34,395 nucleotides of DNA. It comes from Caldilineaceae bacterium (lineage in GTDB: Bacteria; Chloroflexota; Anaerolineae; Caldilineales; Caldilineaceae). The notes under the pieces were generated by a model. The model had not been told where the DNA came from, made no database searches, and saw only the letters and a program-made list of their open reading frames with translations. The position numbers and the translations under genes were made by a program. Within the stretch, counting starts at the first letter, position 1; each line of letters starts with the position of its first letter. The stretch is taken from positions 1-34,395 of the forward strand of contig JADLFO010000038.1 in NCBI GenBank assembly GCA_020845455.1, written 5' to 3'. Below are positions 1 to 7,180 of this stretch, one piece after another.

Positions 1-70
1 AATGGCTGATGATAAAATAGCAAGCTAGGGACGGCTGCCCGCAAGTCTACCGCACAGGGCGGGCGCGTCA

Positions 71-95
71 CAAGCCGCCGTTAACAAGCCGCCGT
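71..95. repeat. Short tandem direct repeat upstream of the URO-D-like gene
   Basis: CAAGCCGCCGT occurs at 71-81 and again at 85-95, a 14-bp period. It lies in the 213 bases before the first gene. I see no convincing promoter in those bases, and no function can be assigned to the repeat. Confidence 0.4.
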
Positions 96-213
96 CAACC
101 GGCCCGAAACTGACCGCCAACGGACCGCCGCTAGATTCAGAATAGTGAGAGTGATCGAGAACAGCGATCCCCATCGCGCAGCGCAGGCGCGTATCGCCCA
201 AGGAGGCACGGCC

Positions 214-1290
214 ATGACCTACACGACCCAACGACCCGACTATGCCAATCCGCCCTGGTCCCCGCTCACACGCGAAGAGGTGATCGCCGCCATCGAGCGC
301 ACCGGCCCGCCGCGTGCTCCGCTGGTGCGGACGCTCTGGTGGGGCGAAGGTTTTGAAGAGCTGCACGGCGATGCGCTGGCGGCCTTTGACATCTATCCCG
401 AAGATGCGATTGTCCTCTTTGTCGAGCCGGTCGCGCCGGAAAAGATGGGGCTGTCCTGGCCGGTCGTCCTGGAAGGGCCGCACGACGCGCGCGTCGTGAT
501 CGACGACTGGGCCAAGCTGGATGAATTTGTGGAAAAGCTGCCCGACCCGGCCCAAGACCCGCTGATGGCGCGGGCGGCGCAACAGGCGGCGCGGCTGCGC
601 GCCGAAGGGCGCTATGTGCTCTTTGGCTGGTGGCGGCTCTTCTTTGAAAAACCGTGGGCGCTGCGCGGCATGCAAAATCTGTTGATGGACTATGTGCTCG
701 TGCCCGAACAAGTCCACCGGCTGCACGATGCGCTGTGTACGCATTACATCCGCTATCTGGATTACGCCATCCGCCAGTTCCGGCCCGACGGCTTTTGGAC
801 CAGCGACGACCTGGGCCATCAAAAACAGTTGTTTATGAGTCCGGCCACCTTCCGCAGCCTGATCAAACCCTACTATGCGCGCATCGGCGACACGCTGCGC
901 CCGCACGGGCTGCACTGGTGGCTGCATTCCTGCGGCAACAACACGGCGGTGCTGGACGACCTGGCCGAGGTGGGCGTCAACGTCTTTCACCCGGTGCAAA
1001 AGGGGACCATGGACTATGCCGCCACGGCGGTGGGCTACGGCGAGCGCATGACCTTCTTGGTGGGCTTTGACGTGCAGCATGTGCTGCAAGAGGAGAGTCC
1101 GGAGGAAGTGCGCGCCGAGGTGCGCGCCATCGTCGACACCTTTGACCGGCCCGGCGGCGGGCTGTGCATCGCCGCAGGCAACGGCATCCTGCCCGGCACA
1201 CCGCTGGAGAACGTCCACGCCTTTGTGGACGAGGCGCTGCGCTACGGCGCGGCCCACCGGCAGCAGTGGGCGCGGCGTGTGCCGGCATAG
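214..1290 (+). CDS. Uroporphyrinogen decarboxylase (URO-D) superfamily protein, probably not a heme enzyme
   Basis: A 358-residue URO-D/methyltransferase-superfamily protein, cytoplasmic. The start at 214 is chosen because AAGGAGG at 200-206 sits 7 nt before it; an in-frame start 23 codons upstream has no such site. The metal-ligand type motif HSCG is at residues 238-241 in a typical LHSCGN context. The C-terminal GNGILPGTPLENV (about 322-334) is the family's closing motif. Relatives of this kind (COG0407) include corrinoid-dependent methyltransferases, and many of unknown role sit in sugar or methylated-compound catabolic loci. The neighbours here are a dehydrogenase, Gfo/Idh/MocA, an aminotransferase and an SDR, with no heme genes, so a catabolic role is more likely than coproporphyrinogen synthesis. 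The substrate is unknown. The gene converges on the SDR gene. Confidence 0.85.
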   Translation: MTYTTQRPDYANPPWSPLTREEVIAAIERTGPPRAPLVRTLWWGEGFEELHGDALAAFDIYPEDAIVLFVEPVAPEKMGLSWPVVLEGPHDARVVIDDWAKLDEFVEKLPDPAQDPLMARAAQQAARLRAEGRYVLFGWWRLFFEKPWALRGMQNLLMDYVLVPEQVHRLHDALCTHYIRYLDYAIRQFRPDGFWTSDDLGHQKQLFMSPATFRSLIKPYYARIGDTLRPHGLHWWLHSCGNNTAVLDDLAEVGVNVFHPVQKGTMDYAATAVGYGERMTFLVGFDVQHVLQEESPEEVRAEVRAIVDTFDRPGGGLCIAAGNGILPGTPLENVHAFVDEALRYGAAHRQQWARRVPA

Positions 1291-1302
1291 GGATAGCCTA
1301 TA

Positions 1303-1336
1303 TGCGTACGGACACGGTATGCCGTGTCCGTACGCA
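1303..1336. repeat. Palindromic element, copy 1 (15-bp arms), just after a stop codon
   Basis: TGCGTACGGACACGG (1303-1317) is perfectly complementary to 1322-1336, with a 4-nt TATG loop. It begins 13 nt after the URO-D-like stop and lies between convergent genes. A near-identical palindrome is at 33594-33625. It could act as a bidirectional terminator or mRNA 3'-end stabiliser. It has no T-tract, so a dispersed REP-like element is equally possible. Confidence 0.7.
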
Positions 1337-1353
1337 GTCGCCTCTTTCTGACC

Positions 1354-1378
1354 TTTTCGCCTCTGCCCTTTGCGGTGA
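1354..1378 (-). repeat. Post-stop purine-rich repeat, copy 1
   Basis: On the - strand this reads TCACCGCAAAGGGCAGAGGC and onward. It begins 12 nt after the SDR stop codon, in the sense of that gene. Related copies follow the stops of four other genes (3411-3437, 14134-14166, 23813-23843, 33043-33080). Confidence 0.6.
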
Positions 1379-1390
1379 ATAGTCCCTCTC

Positions 1391-2194
1391 TCACCACGCT
1401 GTCCAGCCGCCGTCGACCAGCAGGTTTTGGCCGGTGATATAGCTGCCGGCGTCGCTCGCCAGCAGCACGACCGCGCCCTTGAGTTCCTCCGGCTTGCCCA
1501 TTCGCCCCATCGGCGATTTTGCTTCCAGCCGTTCGATGAACTCCGGCATGGGGCCGCTGACGCGCGGGGCCGGGAAGGGGCCGGGGCTGAGGGCGTTGAC
1601 GCGCACGCTGTCCTTGGCCCAGTAGACCGCCAAATGGCGCGTCAGGTGGATCAGCCCGCCCTTGAGTCCGTGGTAGTTGGGCGGGCTGTTGACCGCCAGC
1701 CCCGTATAGGCGTCGGGATAACTGCCCACCACGCCGTACATGCTGCCGATGTTGATGATCGAGCCGGGGGCTTGGCGGCGGCGCAGGTGATACACCACCT
1801 CTCGCGCCAGCAGAAAATAGGCCGTTACGCCGGTGTGATAGGCGCGGTCGAAGTCCTCGGCGGTGGCGCTGTCGATGCTGGGCGCGGTCGCGCCATAGGC
1901 GTTGTTGACCAGCACGTCGATGCGCCCCAGCCGCCGCTCGACCTCGGCCACAAACTCCGGAATCGTATCCGTGTCGGACTGTTCAAAGCCGAGGCCGACA
2001 TGGCCCTGGCCGGGCAACGTGGCGGCGAAGGCGGCGGCCTGTTCCGCTTTGCGGCTGGTCACCACCAGCGTAGCCCCGGCCTCGGCCAAGGCGCGGCTCA
2101 TGGCCGACCCCAGCCAGCCCGACGCGCCGGTGACGATCGCCACCCGCCCCTGCAAGCTAAACAAATCTTGGATCGTGCGTTCCGATTCAGCCAT
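1391..2194 (-). CDS. Short-chain dehydrogenase/reductase (SDR), classical type
   Basis: 267 residues, normal length for a classical SDR. It is an NAD(P)-dependent oxidoreductase of the cytoplasm, probably acting on a sugar, sugar acid or polyol alcohol group. Visible motifs are TGASGWLG (22-29, nucleotide binding), NNAYG (97-101, the NNAG motif with an inserted-looking Tyr), catalytic Ser151, and YHGLK giving Tyr174 and Lys178. The C-terminal VDGGW is typical. Its ATG overlaps the end of the upstream aminotransferase gene by 8 bases, so the two are probably translationally coupled as the last genes of a - strand operon. A gluconate 5-dehydrogenase-like role would fit, but the substrate cannot be told from sequence alone. 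Confidence 0.9.
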   Translation of the reverse strand: MAESERTIQDLFSLQGRVAIVTGASGWLGSAMSRALAEAGATLVVTSRKAEQAAAFAATLPGQGHVGLGFEQSDTDTIPEFVAEVERRLGRIDVLVNNAYGATAPSIDSATAEDFDRAYHTGVTAYFLLAREVVYHLRRRQAPGSIINIGSMYGVVGSYPDAYTGLAVNSPPNYHGLKGGLIHLTRHLAVYWAKDSVRVNALSPGPFPAPRVSGPMPEFIERLEAKSPMGRMGKPEELKGAVVLLASDAGSYITGQNLLVDGGWTAW

Positions 2195-3173
2195 CTGTAT
2201 GCTTCTTTGTGTGGTTGCTTGGATGGAGTGATTGAGCCGTTTCGACAGCAGCCAACTGGCGCAGCGCCTGGCCGGCGATGTCCATCCCGACCAGGTCGCT
2301 CCACGCCGCCAGCAGCCGGCGCGTGACCCCTCCCACGCGGCCGTCGCTCACGGGCAGGCCGTTGATGCGTGTGGCGGGCATGATGCAGTAGGGCGTGCTG
2401 GTGAAAAACGCTTCGTCAGCGGTGTAGATGTCATACAGTTGAAAGTCCACCACCTGCGCCGGGATGCCCAACCCCGCGGCCAGTTCCAGCGCCGTGGCGC
2501 GCGAGATGCCCGCCAGCGCGCTGCGGGTGGACGGCGTCTTGAGCACGCCTTCGCTCACAATAAAGAAGTTGCCCCCTTTGTTTTCGGCCACATTGCCGTC
2601 CAGGTCCAGCAAAATCCCCTGGGCCTGGGGGTCCACCAGTTTGACCTCCATCTCGGCCAGCGTATAGGCCATGCGGCTGCGGTTCTTGATGCGTGCGTCG
2701 AGCGACTGCGGCGGCACGGCGCGGCTCATGGGCGTGACGGCGTGGCAGCCCTCGGTATAAAAGCGCGCCCAGTCGGTCAAGATCATCGGCTGGGTGAAGG
2801 CGATCACCGTGGCCTGCGAGCGCTGCTTGGTGGGGTCGGCCCCAGCCACCGAGCGCCCGCGCGAAATGTTATGCACGATCCAGACATCCTCGTCGGGCGG
2901 CACATGAGGCAGGTTAGCCTGCAGCACGCGCAGCGTCAGTTCCTTCATCTCGGCTTGGGACAGACCGGGGTCGATGCGCGTCACCTTGAGCGATTTGTAG
3001 AGCCGATCCAGGTGCTGGTCGAGCTTAAAAGGTCGGTGGCGAAAGGTGCGCGTAGATTCGGTCACCGTGTCGCCGAGCATGACGGCGGAGTCGAAGACCG
3101 AGATCTTGGCCTCGTCCGGGGGAAACAGTTCGCCGTTGATATAGACCAGGTGTTTGCTAGGGTCGTGAGGCAT
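2187..3173 (-). CDS. Class IV PLP-dependent aminotransferase (branched-chain / D-amino-acid type)
   Basis: 328 residues. It is a fold-type IV PLP enzyme that moves an amino group between an amino acid or amine and a 2-oxo acid. The N-terminal YINGELFPPDEAKISVFD and the LGDTVTESTRTF stretch are characteristic. The PLP lysine is most likely Lys163 in LDARIKNRSRM. ENKGGNFF (197-204) is the cofactor-phosphate region. The start at 3173 follows an AGGAGA site; a longer 5' extension encodes low-quality sequence and overlaps a gene relic. The class includes BCAT, D-alanine aminotransferase and (R)-amine transaminases, and I cannot choose between them. Its place in a catabolic operon with Ldh2, Gfo and SDR genes argues against housekeeping branched-chain synthesis. 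Confidence 0.85.
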   Translation of the reverse strand: MPHDPSKHLVYINGELFPPDEAKISVFDSAVMLGDTVTESTRTFRHRPFKLDQHLDRLYKSLKVTRIDPGLSQAEMKELTLRVLQANLPHVPPDEDVWIVHNISRGRSVAGADPTKQRSQATVIAFTQPMILTDWARFYTEGCHAVTPMSRAVPPQSLDARIKNRSRMAYTLAEMEVKLVDPQAQGILLDLDGNVAENKGGNFFIVSEGVLKTPSTRSALAGISRATALELAAGLGIPAQVVDFQLYDIYTADEAFFTSTPYCIMPATRINGLPVSDGRVGGVTRRLLAAWSDLVGMDIAGQALRQLAAVETAQSLHPSNHTKKHTDG

Positions 3174-3381
3174 CTGAGTTCTCCTGGGAGAGAGGTAGGT
3201 CGGGCTGCTCTTGGCGCAGCATCTCGCGGTAGTCGGTGTACAGACGCACATCGGGCCAGACATCGCCCCAGGTAGAGCGGAAGGCTTCCATCGCTTCGGG
3301 CCGGATATCGCAGACCGCGACCACCTCTGCCGCCGGGTGGCGGTGATAGGCCGCAGCGTGCGACCGGGACATGTTGCCGTA
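3157..3381 (-). pseudogene. Relic of a second Gfo/Idh/MocA oxidoreductase (N-terminal Rossmann piece only)
   Basis: The - strand frame reads GNMSRSHAAAYHRHPAAEVV, followed by AVCDIRPEAMEAFRSTWG and then LYTDYREMLRQEQPDL. This is the standard start of a Gfo/Idh/MocA protein: the end of the GxGxxx loop, strand 2 ending in Asp, then the YTDYREML helix. The first beta strand is missing upstream. Homology stops at PDL, exactly where the ribosome binding site of the aminotransferase begins. About 60 of some 350 residues remain, with no catalytic domain. It is not a copy of the intact Gfo gene next door, whose N-terminus differs. It is probably a deletion remnant. Confidence 0.75.
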
Positions 3382-3410
3382 GAGCGGGGCGCTGTCCGGT
3401 TCGGCTGGTT

Positions 3411-3437
3411 TGCGCCCTTGGCGTCCTTTGCAGTTTA
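3411..3437 (-). repeat. Post-stop purine-rich repeat, copy 2
   Basis: The - strand sequence after the Gfo stop is GAGGGGATAAACTGCAAAGG, then ACGCCAAGGGCGCA. It has the same CGCAAAG/GGGCGCA words as the other copies and begins about 8 nt after the stop. It lies between the intact Gfo gene and the Gfo relic, next to the relic's broken end. Confidence 0.55.
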
Positions 3438-3444
3438 TCCCCTC

Positions 3445-4533
3445 TCACAATTCGACGCGGCGGCCTGTGCGGCTGGACTCATAGGCGGCGTCGACGATGC
3501 GCGCCACCCGCAAGGCATCCTCGCCGCTCGTCCAGCCGGGGATATTCTGCTGCGTGCTCAGGATAAAGCGCCGGATAAAGGCCTCGCCCGACTTGCCGCC
3601 ATAGGCGGGGGATTGGCCGTGGCTAAATTGGCTGCTCCACTGCGGCGCGCCTGCCCAGGCGGGGTGAATGGTCTCGACGTTCAGTTCCTTGGGCGAACTG
3701 CTCGACGACCAGTGGATGCGCCCCAGCCGCCCGTTGATGCCGACATAGGTGTCATAGCCCGCGGGGTTGTGATAGCCGCTGCCGCTCAAGGCCAGGATAT
3801 AGCCCGCGTGCAGCGACCCGACCGCGCCCGACGCAAAACGCAGCGCCAGCACGGCCACATCTTCCACGTCGATCGCCTCGCCGCTGCGCGTGGCGACCTC
3901 AGCCTGCACCGCGACGATCTCGTCCTGGGCCATATAGCGCATCAAGTCAATATAGTGGCAGCCCAACCAGGAGAGGATGCCGCCGCCCGCCTGGTCTTGG
4001 CGAAAGAGCCAGTGATGCGGGTTGCGGGCATGTACCGCGGTCGTGACCATGCGCATCTCCACCGACATCAGTGGGCCAAGTGCGCCGCTGCCCACGATGC
4101 GCCGCGCCTCCTCTACCACGGCGTTGGCGCGGTTTTGATAGCAGACACCCAGCTTCACGCCTTTGCGCTGCGCCGCGGCGATCACCCGTTCGGTGTCGGC
4201 GGCGCGGCGGCCGATCGGCTTTTCGGCCATCAGATGCTTGCCCGCCTCCAGCGTGCGCAGAAAGACATCCGGCCCCAGGTCATTGCGGACGGCGGCGATG
4301 GCAAAGCGCAGGTCGGGCCGGGCCAAGATCGCATCCAGATCGGTGGAGACGGCCTCCACCTTGTCGCCCAGTTCGCGACGGGTGCGCGCCAGCGCTTCGG
4401 CGTCGGCGTCCCAGAGCAGGATGCGCTCAACTTCGGGAAGCTGCTGGAGCGTGCGCAGATGGGCGAGCGAGTGGGGGTGTTCCACGCCCAAGAGGGCCGC
4501 GGTCACCGGCGTGGGGAGCAGATCGTCAATCAC
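3445..4533 (-). CDS. Gfo/Idh/MocA family oxidoreductase
   Basis: 362 residues from a GTG start at 4533, with GAAGGG upstream and 31 nt after the preceding stop. A longer frame would run into the upstream gene. Gfo/Idh/MocA proteins are NAD(P)-dependent dehydrogenases of sugars, inositols and their derivatives. The N-terminal Rossmann segment is GVEHPHSLAH (17-25) instead of the usual GxGxxG, a variant of this family's HPHS-type members. EKPIG (104-108) carries the catalytic-type Lys105. GGGILSWLGCHYID (183-196) is the expected GG-x-L-x-x-x-G-x-H-x-ID motif of the second domain. It is the second gene of the - strand operon. Confidence 0.88.
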   Translation of the reverse strand: MIDDLLPTPVTAALLGVEHPHSLAHLRTLQQLPEVERILLWDADAEALARTRRELGDKVEAVSTDLDAILARPDLRFAIAAVRNDLGPDVFLRTLEAGKHLMAEKPIGRRAADTERVIAAAQRKGVKLGVCYQNRANAVVEEARRIVGSGALGPLMSVEMRMVTTAVHARNPHHWLFRQDQAGGGILSWLGCHYIDLMRYMAQDEIVAVQAEVATRSGEAIDVEDVAVLALRFASGAVGSLHAGYILALSGSGYHNPAGYDTYVGINGRLGRIHWSSSSSPKELNVETIHPAWAGAPQWSSQFSHGQSPAYGGKSGEAFIRRFILSTQQNIPGWTSGEDALRVARIVDAAYESSRTGRRVEL

Positions 4534-4564
4534 AGGTCGACCCTTCAGGTGGAATTGTAGGGGG

Positions 4565-5647
4565 TTAAGCGCCGTCAAACGGCAGCGGAATGTCATATTG
4601 GGCGGCGAGGGCCTGGATATCCTCGACCACATTGGGCGCAAGCGGGATGCCGGCCTGGCTGCGCGCCTGGCACGCCTGGGCCTCCGGCTCGCCGGGGACC
4701 AGCACCGGCTGGGCCGGGTCCAGCGGTTCGGTAGCGTGCAGCGTCTGGATCAGCGCGTCCATCCCGTCCCTAAAGTCGGTCACAGCGCGGAAGGCATCCA
4801 CACGGATCGCGCCAAAGAAATGGGCATCGCCGGTCTGCACATACTGGCCCGCGGCGTTGCGGTCCCAGCCGCCGGAGAGCAGCGCGCACAGCACCTCCAC
4901 CGTGACCGAAAGCGCATAGCCTTTGTGCCCGCCCGTCTCGCGTGCGCCGCCCAACGGCAGCAGCCGGCGCACGGCAAAGGGGTCGGTGGTGGGCAGCCCT
5001 TCTTCGTCCAGCGCCCACCCCGGCGGGATCGTGCGCCCGGTCTCCTGATAGAGCCAGATGCGGTTCATCGGCGTGATCGAGGTGGCAATGTCGAGCAGAA
5101 AGGTTGGCTCCACGCCGGTGGGGCAGGCGATGCTGATCGGGTTGGTAGAGAGGCGCGGCGTCTTGCCAAAGGTGGGCGCCACGCCCATGGTCGCGCCTTC
5201 GTGCAGCAGATGGCCGGTCAGGCTGATGCCGATCATCTCCTGGGCCACGGCCTGCACGGCGTGATAGCCCGCCGCGCCGTAGTGATGCGAGTTGCGCACC
5301 ACGACGATGCCGATCCCATGGTCGCGCGCCTTTTGCATCGCCAGCCGCATGGCCCACGGCCCGACCACCAGCCCAAGCCCCTGGTCGCCGTCGACGCGCG
5401 CCGTGACGCTCGTCTCCTGTTCAACACGAAATTCGGGGACGGCCTTGATGCGGCCCTCGGCCACGCCGTCCACATAGAAGCGTTTGAGGTTGCGCACGCC
5501 GTGGGTGTCGATGCCGTGCAGGTTGGCCCAGACCAGGACGTCGGCGGCGTCGGCGGCCTGGTCGGGCGGCACCCCCACGCGCGTCAGAGCGGTAGCAGCG
5601 AAGCGTTTGAGTGGCTCCGGACGAACTGTCATAGGCTGGGCGGCCAT
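4565..5647 (-). CDS. Malate/L-lactate dehydrogenase family (Ldh2/YlbC-type) oxidoreductase
   Basis: 360 residues, the usual length for the Ldh_2 family of NAD(P)-dependent 2-hydroxyacid/2-oxoacid oxidoreductases. This family is unrelated in fold to classical LDH and includes malate, lactate, ureidoglycolate and 2,3-diketogulonate reductases. HGIDTHG (44-50) is the diagnostic catalytic-region motif, RNSHHYGAAGYH (118-129) the second, and GGHKGYAL (239-246) the third. AGGAG lies 4 nt before the ATG; an alternative start is Met6. It is the first gene of the - strand operon, with a good sigma-70-like promoter (5712-5741) and an inverted repeat just downstream of the -10. In this context it may reduce or oxidise a sugar-acid intermediate. 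Confidence 0.9.
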   Translation of the reverse strand: MAAQPMTVRPEPLKRFAATALTRVGVPPDQAADAADVLVWANLHGIDTHGVRNLKRFYVDGVAEGRIKAVPEFRVEQETSVTARVDGDQGLGLVVGPWAMRLAMQKARDHGIGIVVVRNSHHYGAAGYHAVQAVAQEMIGISLTGHLLHEGATMGVAPTFGKTPRLSTNPISIACPTGVEPTFLLDIATSITPMNRIWLYQETGRTIPPGWALDEEGLPTTDPFAVRRLLPLGGARETGGHKGYALSVTVEVLCALLSGGWDRNAAGQYVQTGDAHFFGAIRVDAFRAVTDFRDGMDALIQTLHATEPLDPAQPVLVPGEPEAQACQARSQAGIPLAPNVVEDIQALAAQYDIPLPFDGA

Positions 5648-5693
5648 CGCGCGCTCCTGAAGGTTGTGGCGGTGAAGTGAAGCTGTTGAGCAG

Positions 5694-5712
5694 TGGTTCA
5701 GAGGTAGAACCA
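5694..5712. promoter_or_regulatory. Candidate operator, 19-bp inverted repeat TGGT-N11-ACCA
   Basis: TGGTTC and GAACCA are separated by 7 nt. The site lies immediately downstream of the -10 of the - strand promoter, where a repressor would block transcription. A second 19-bp TGGT...ACCA palindrome sits on the -10 of the aldo/keto reductase promoter (11401-11419). The binding protein is unknown; the local GntR regulator is a candidate. Confidence 0.4.
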
Positions 5713-5741
5713 GTGTACTATGGTCGGGGAACGCTTGTCAA
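5712..5741 (-). promoter_or_regulatory. Sigma-70-like promoter for the Ldh2-Gfo-aminotransferase-SDR operon
   Basis: On the - strand TTGACA (5741-5736) and TACACT (5717-5712) are separated by 18 nt, about 65 bases before the dehydrogenase ATG. Confidence 0.5.
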
Positions 5742-5892
5742 CCGAGGGCAAAGCCGGGCCGCCGCATATCCTGACAATCGCAGCGGACGACAGGGCCAAT
5801 TAACCTCATTTAACTGCTCTCAAAAACACGCTTCACGATCCACTTCACCCTTTCCTCTATGATTTAGCCCCGATTGGTTTGCCACCCCCCCC

Positions 5893-5920
5893 TTGATCTT
5901 GCGCAAAATCGTGCCATAGT
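5893..5920 (+). promoter_or_regulatory. Possible promoter for the iron-uptake pair
   Basis: TTGATC (5893-5898) and CATAGT (5915-5920) are separated by 16 nt, about 85 bases before the lipoprotein start. The match is only moderate. Confidence 0.3.
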
Positions 5921-6003
5921 AAACCCGCTGTGGGTCGCCCCACCACTGATTATGTCTACAATCTGCCCACAGATTGGATCGTCGAACCAAGACGGGAGTA
6001 ATC

Positions 6004-7125
6004 ATGCCACGTTTTTTCCCGCTTCTGTGCGCGTTCGCGCTGCTGTTCGCGGCCTGCGCCCGGCCCGCGGCTTCTTCCACCGGAGCGCCAAGCGACGCAC
6101 TGAGCGCAGACACAGACCCCGCCGCCGCAGCCGCGACAGAGACACAGGCCGACCTCAGCCCGATCAAAGGCTATTTGCTTGATCAAACGGGTGCTCTGCA
6201 AGAGGCAACGGCCGCGCTCAACGCCGAGGCCGAGCGCTATTATACGCTGGCCGAGCGGTACGAGTTCGACTATGAACGGCTCTGGCAGACAGAGGCCGCC
6301 GCGGTGGTCGAGACCCTCCAGGCCGCACAGACAGCGTGGGTGCAGGCCAGCCCGGCCTATGAGAAGATGGAAGGCATTGTCGCCGGCACATCTACCTTGG
6401 CCACCTATGACCTCATCTTGGATGCGGGGGCGAGCGGCGCAGAAGACCCGCAAAATGCCGCGCCGGTCGACTTGACGCTGCCCGACGGCCGTATCTTGGA
6501 ACGCCCCGGCAACCTCTTTGGCGTCACTGAAAGCACGCTGTGGGGCACCGAGCCGGACTATGCCGTGGCCGGGGTCGCCGCCGATTGGGACGGCAGCGGC
6601 ACGGTCGACTTTGGCGAAACGCTGCCCGATGCCGGCGTGCTCAAGGCCGGCGCGGCGGCTCTGGCGCACTACGCCGATGAACTGCGGGCTGCTGCCCAGG
6701 CATGGACGCCCACCCCGTCCGGCGCATTTACCATGCTGGTCGTGATGACGCCCACGATGAGCGAGTATTTCGCCTCCTGGCGCGACTCGCGCTTTATCGC
6801 CGGTGAAAGCTCGACCCAGCGCGATTTTGTCGCCATCTCGCGGCTGGCCGACATCCAGGATATCCTCGGCGGGCTGGAACTGGTCTATGCCCAACTGCGC
6901 CCGCTAGTCGAAACCGCCAACCCTGACCAAGCCGCCCGCATCGCCACCGGCCTGGCCAACCTGAAGCGCTTTGTGGCGGGCGTCTATGCCGATGAGCAGG
7001 CCGGTAAGCGTTTTACCCCAGAGAATGCCGACCTGCTGGGGGTCGAGGCGCAAAATCGGGCCACGGCCATCACCGGCGAGATCAGCCAGATTGCGGCGGA
7101 GCTAGGGATCGCAGTCGCGGAGTAG
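6004..7125 (+). CDS. EfeO/imelysin-like iron-uptake lipoprotein with an EF-hand-like loop
   Basis: 373 residues. The start at 6004 follows GGGAG and gives a lipoprotein signal ending LLFAAC, with Cys18 as the lipidated residue, so the protein should be anchored outside the membrane. The all-alpha body has the W-x-x-A...P-A-Y-E-K-M-E-G pattern of EfeO/EfeM/imelysin proteins, which hand iron to FTR1-type permeases. I do not see the GxHxxE motif of imelysin peptidases, so a peptidase role is unlikely. Residues 194-205 (DWDGSGTVDFGE) match an EF-hand calcium loop, with acidic side chains at positions 1, 3, 9 and 12 and Gly at 6. It is followed 55 nt later by the FTR1 permease and probably co-transcribed. 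The family call rests on composition, motif pattern and neighbour. Confidence 0.75.
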   Translation: MPRFFPLLCAFALLFAACARPAASSTGAPSDALSADTDPAAAAATETQADLSPIKGYLLDQTGALQEATAALNAEAERYYTLAERYEFDYERLWQTEAAAVVETLQAAQTAWVQASPAYEKMEGIVAGTSTLATYDLILDAGASGAEDPQNAAPVDLTLPDGRILERPGNLFGVTESTLWGTEPDYAVAGVAADWDGSGTVDFGETLPDAGVLKAGAAALAHYADELRAAAQAWTPTPSGAFTMLVVMTPTMSEYFASWRDSRFIAGESSTQRDFVAISRLADIQDILGGLELVYAQLRPLVETANPDQAARIATGLANLKRFVAGVYADEQAGKRFTPENADLLGVEAQNRATAITGEISQIAAELGIAVAE

Positions 7126-7180
7126 CCCTGCTGAGTCGGGACTTGAGTTCGGGAGCGTTTGAAGAGGATCGGAGTGCACC

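Larger units (their letters stand above)
5648..6003. other. 356-bp divergent intergenic region
   Basis: It separates the - strand catabolic operon from the + strand iron-uptake pair. It holds a promoter-like pair on - (5712-5741), an inverted repeat (5694-5712), and a weaker promoter-like pair on + (5893-5920). The middle, about 5745-5890, is relatively AT-rich with no coding sign. I could not recognise a convincing Fur box. Confidence 0.6.

Noticed and set aside
25..1257. 410-codon open frame opposite the URO-D-like gene
   Set aside because: Mirror of a real gene in GC-rich DNA: no family motif, low-complexity Gly/Arg/His composition, and no ribosome site.
214..1290. Calling the URO-D-like gene hemE
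   Set aside because: There are no heme genes nearby, and the context is catabolic.
1303..1336. Rho-independent terminator at the palindrome
   Set aside because: Strong stem, but no T-tract on either side, and a sequence-related copy elsewhere. I listed it as a repeat instead.
3211..5680. Long + strand open frames (449 and 505 codons) opposite the Gfo and Ldh2 genes
   Set aside because: Antisense frames with no recognisable domain. The - strand proteins carry clear family motifs over the same span.
5749..6003. Fur box before the iron-uptake pair
   Set aside because: No 19-bp site close to the GATAATGATAATC consensus could be found by eye.
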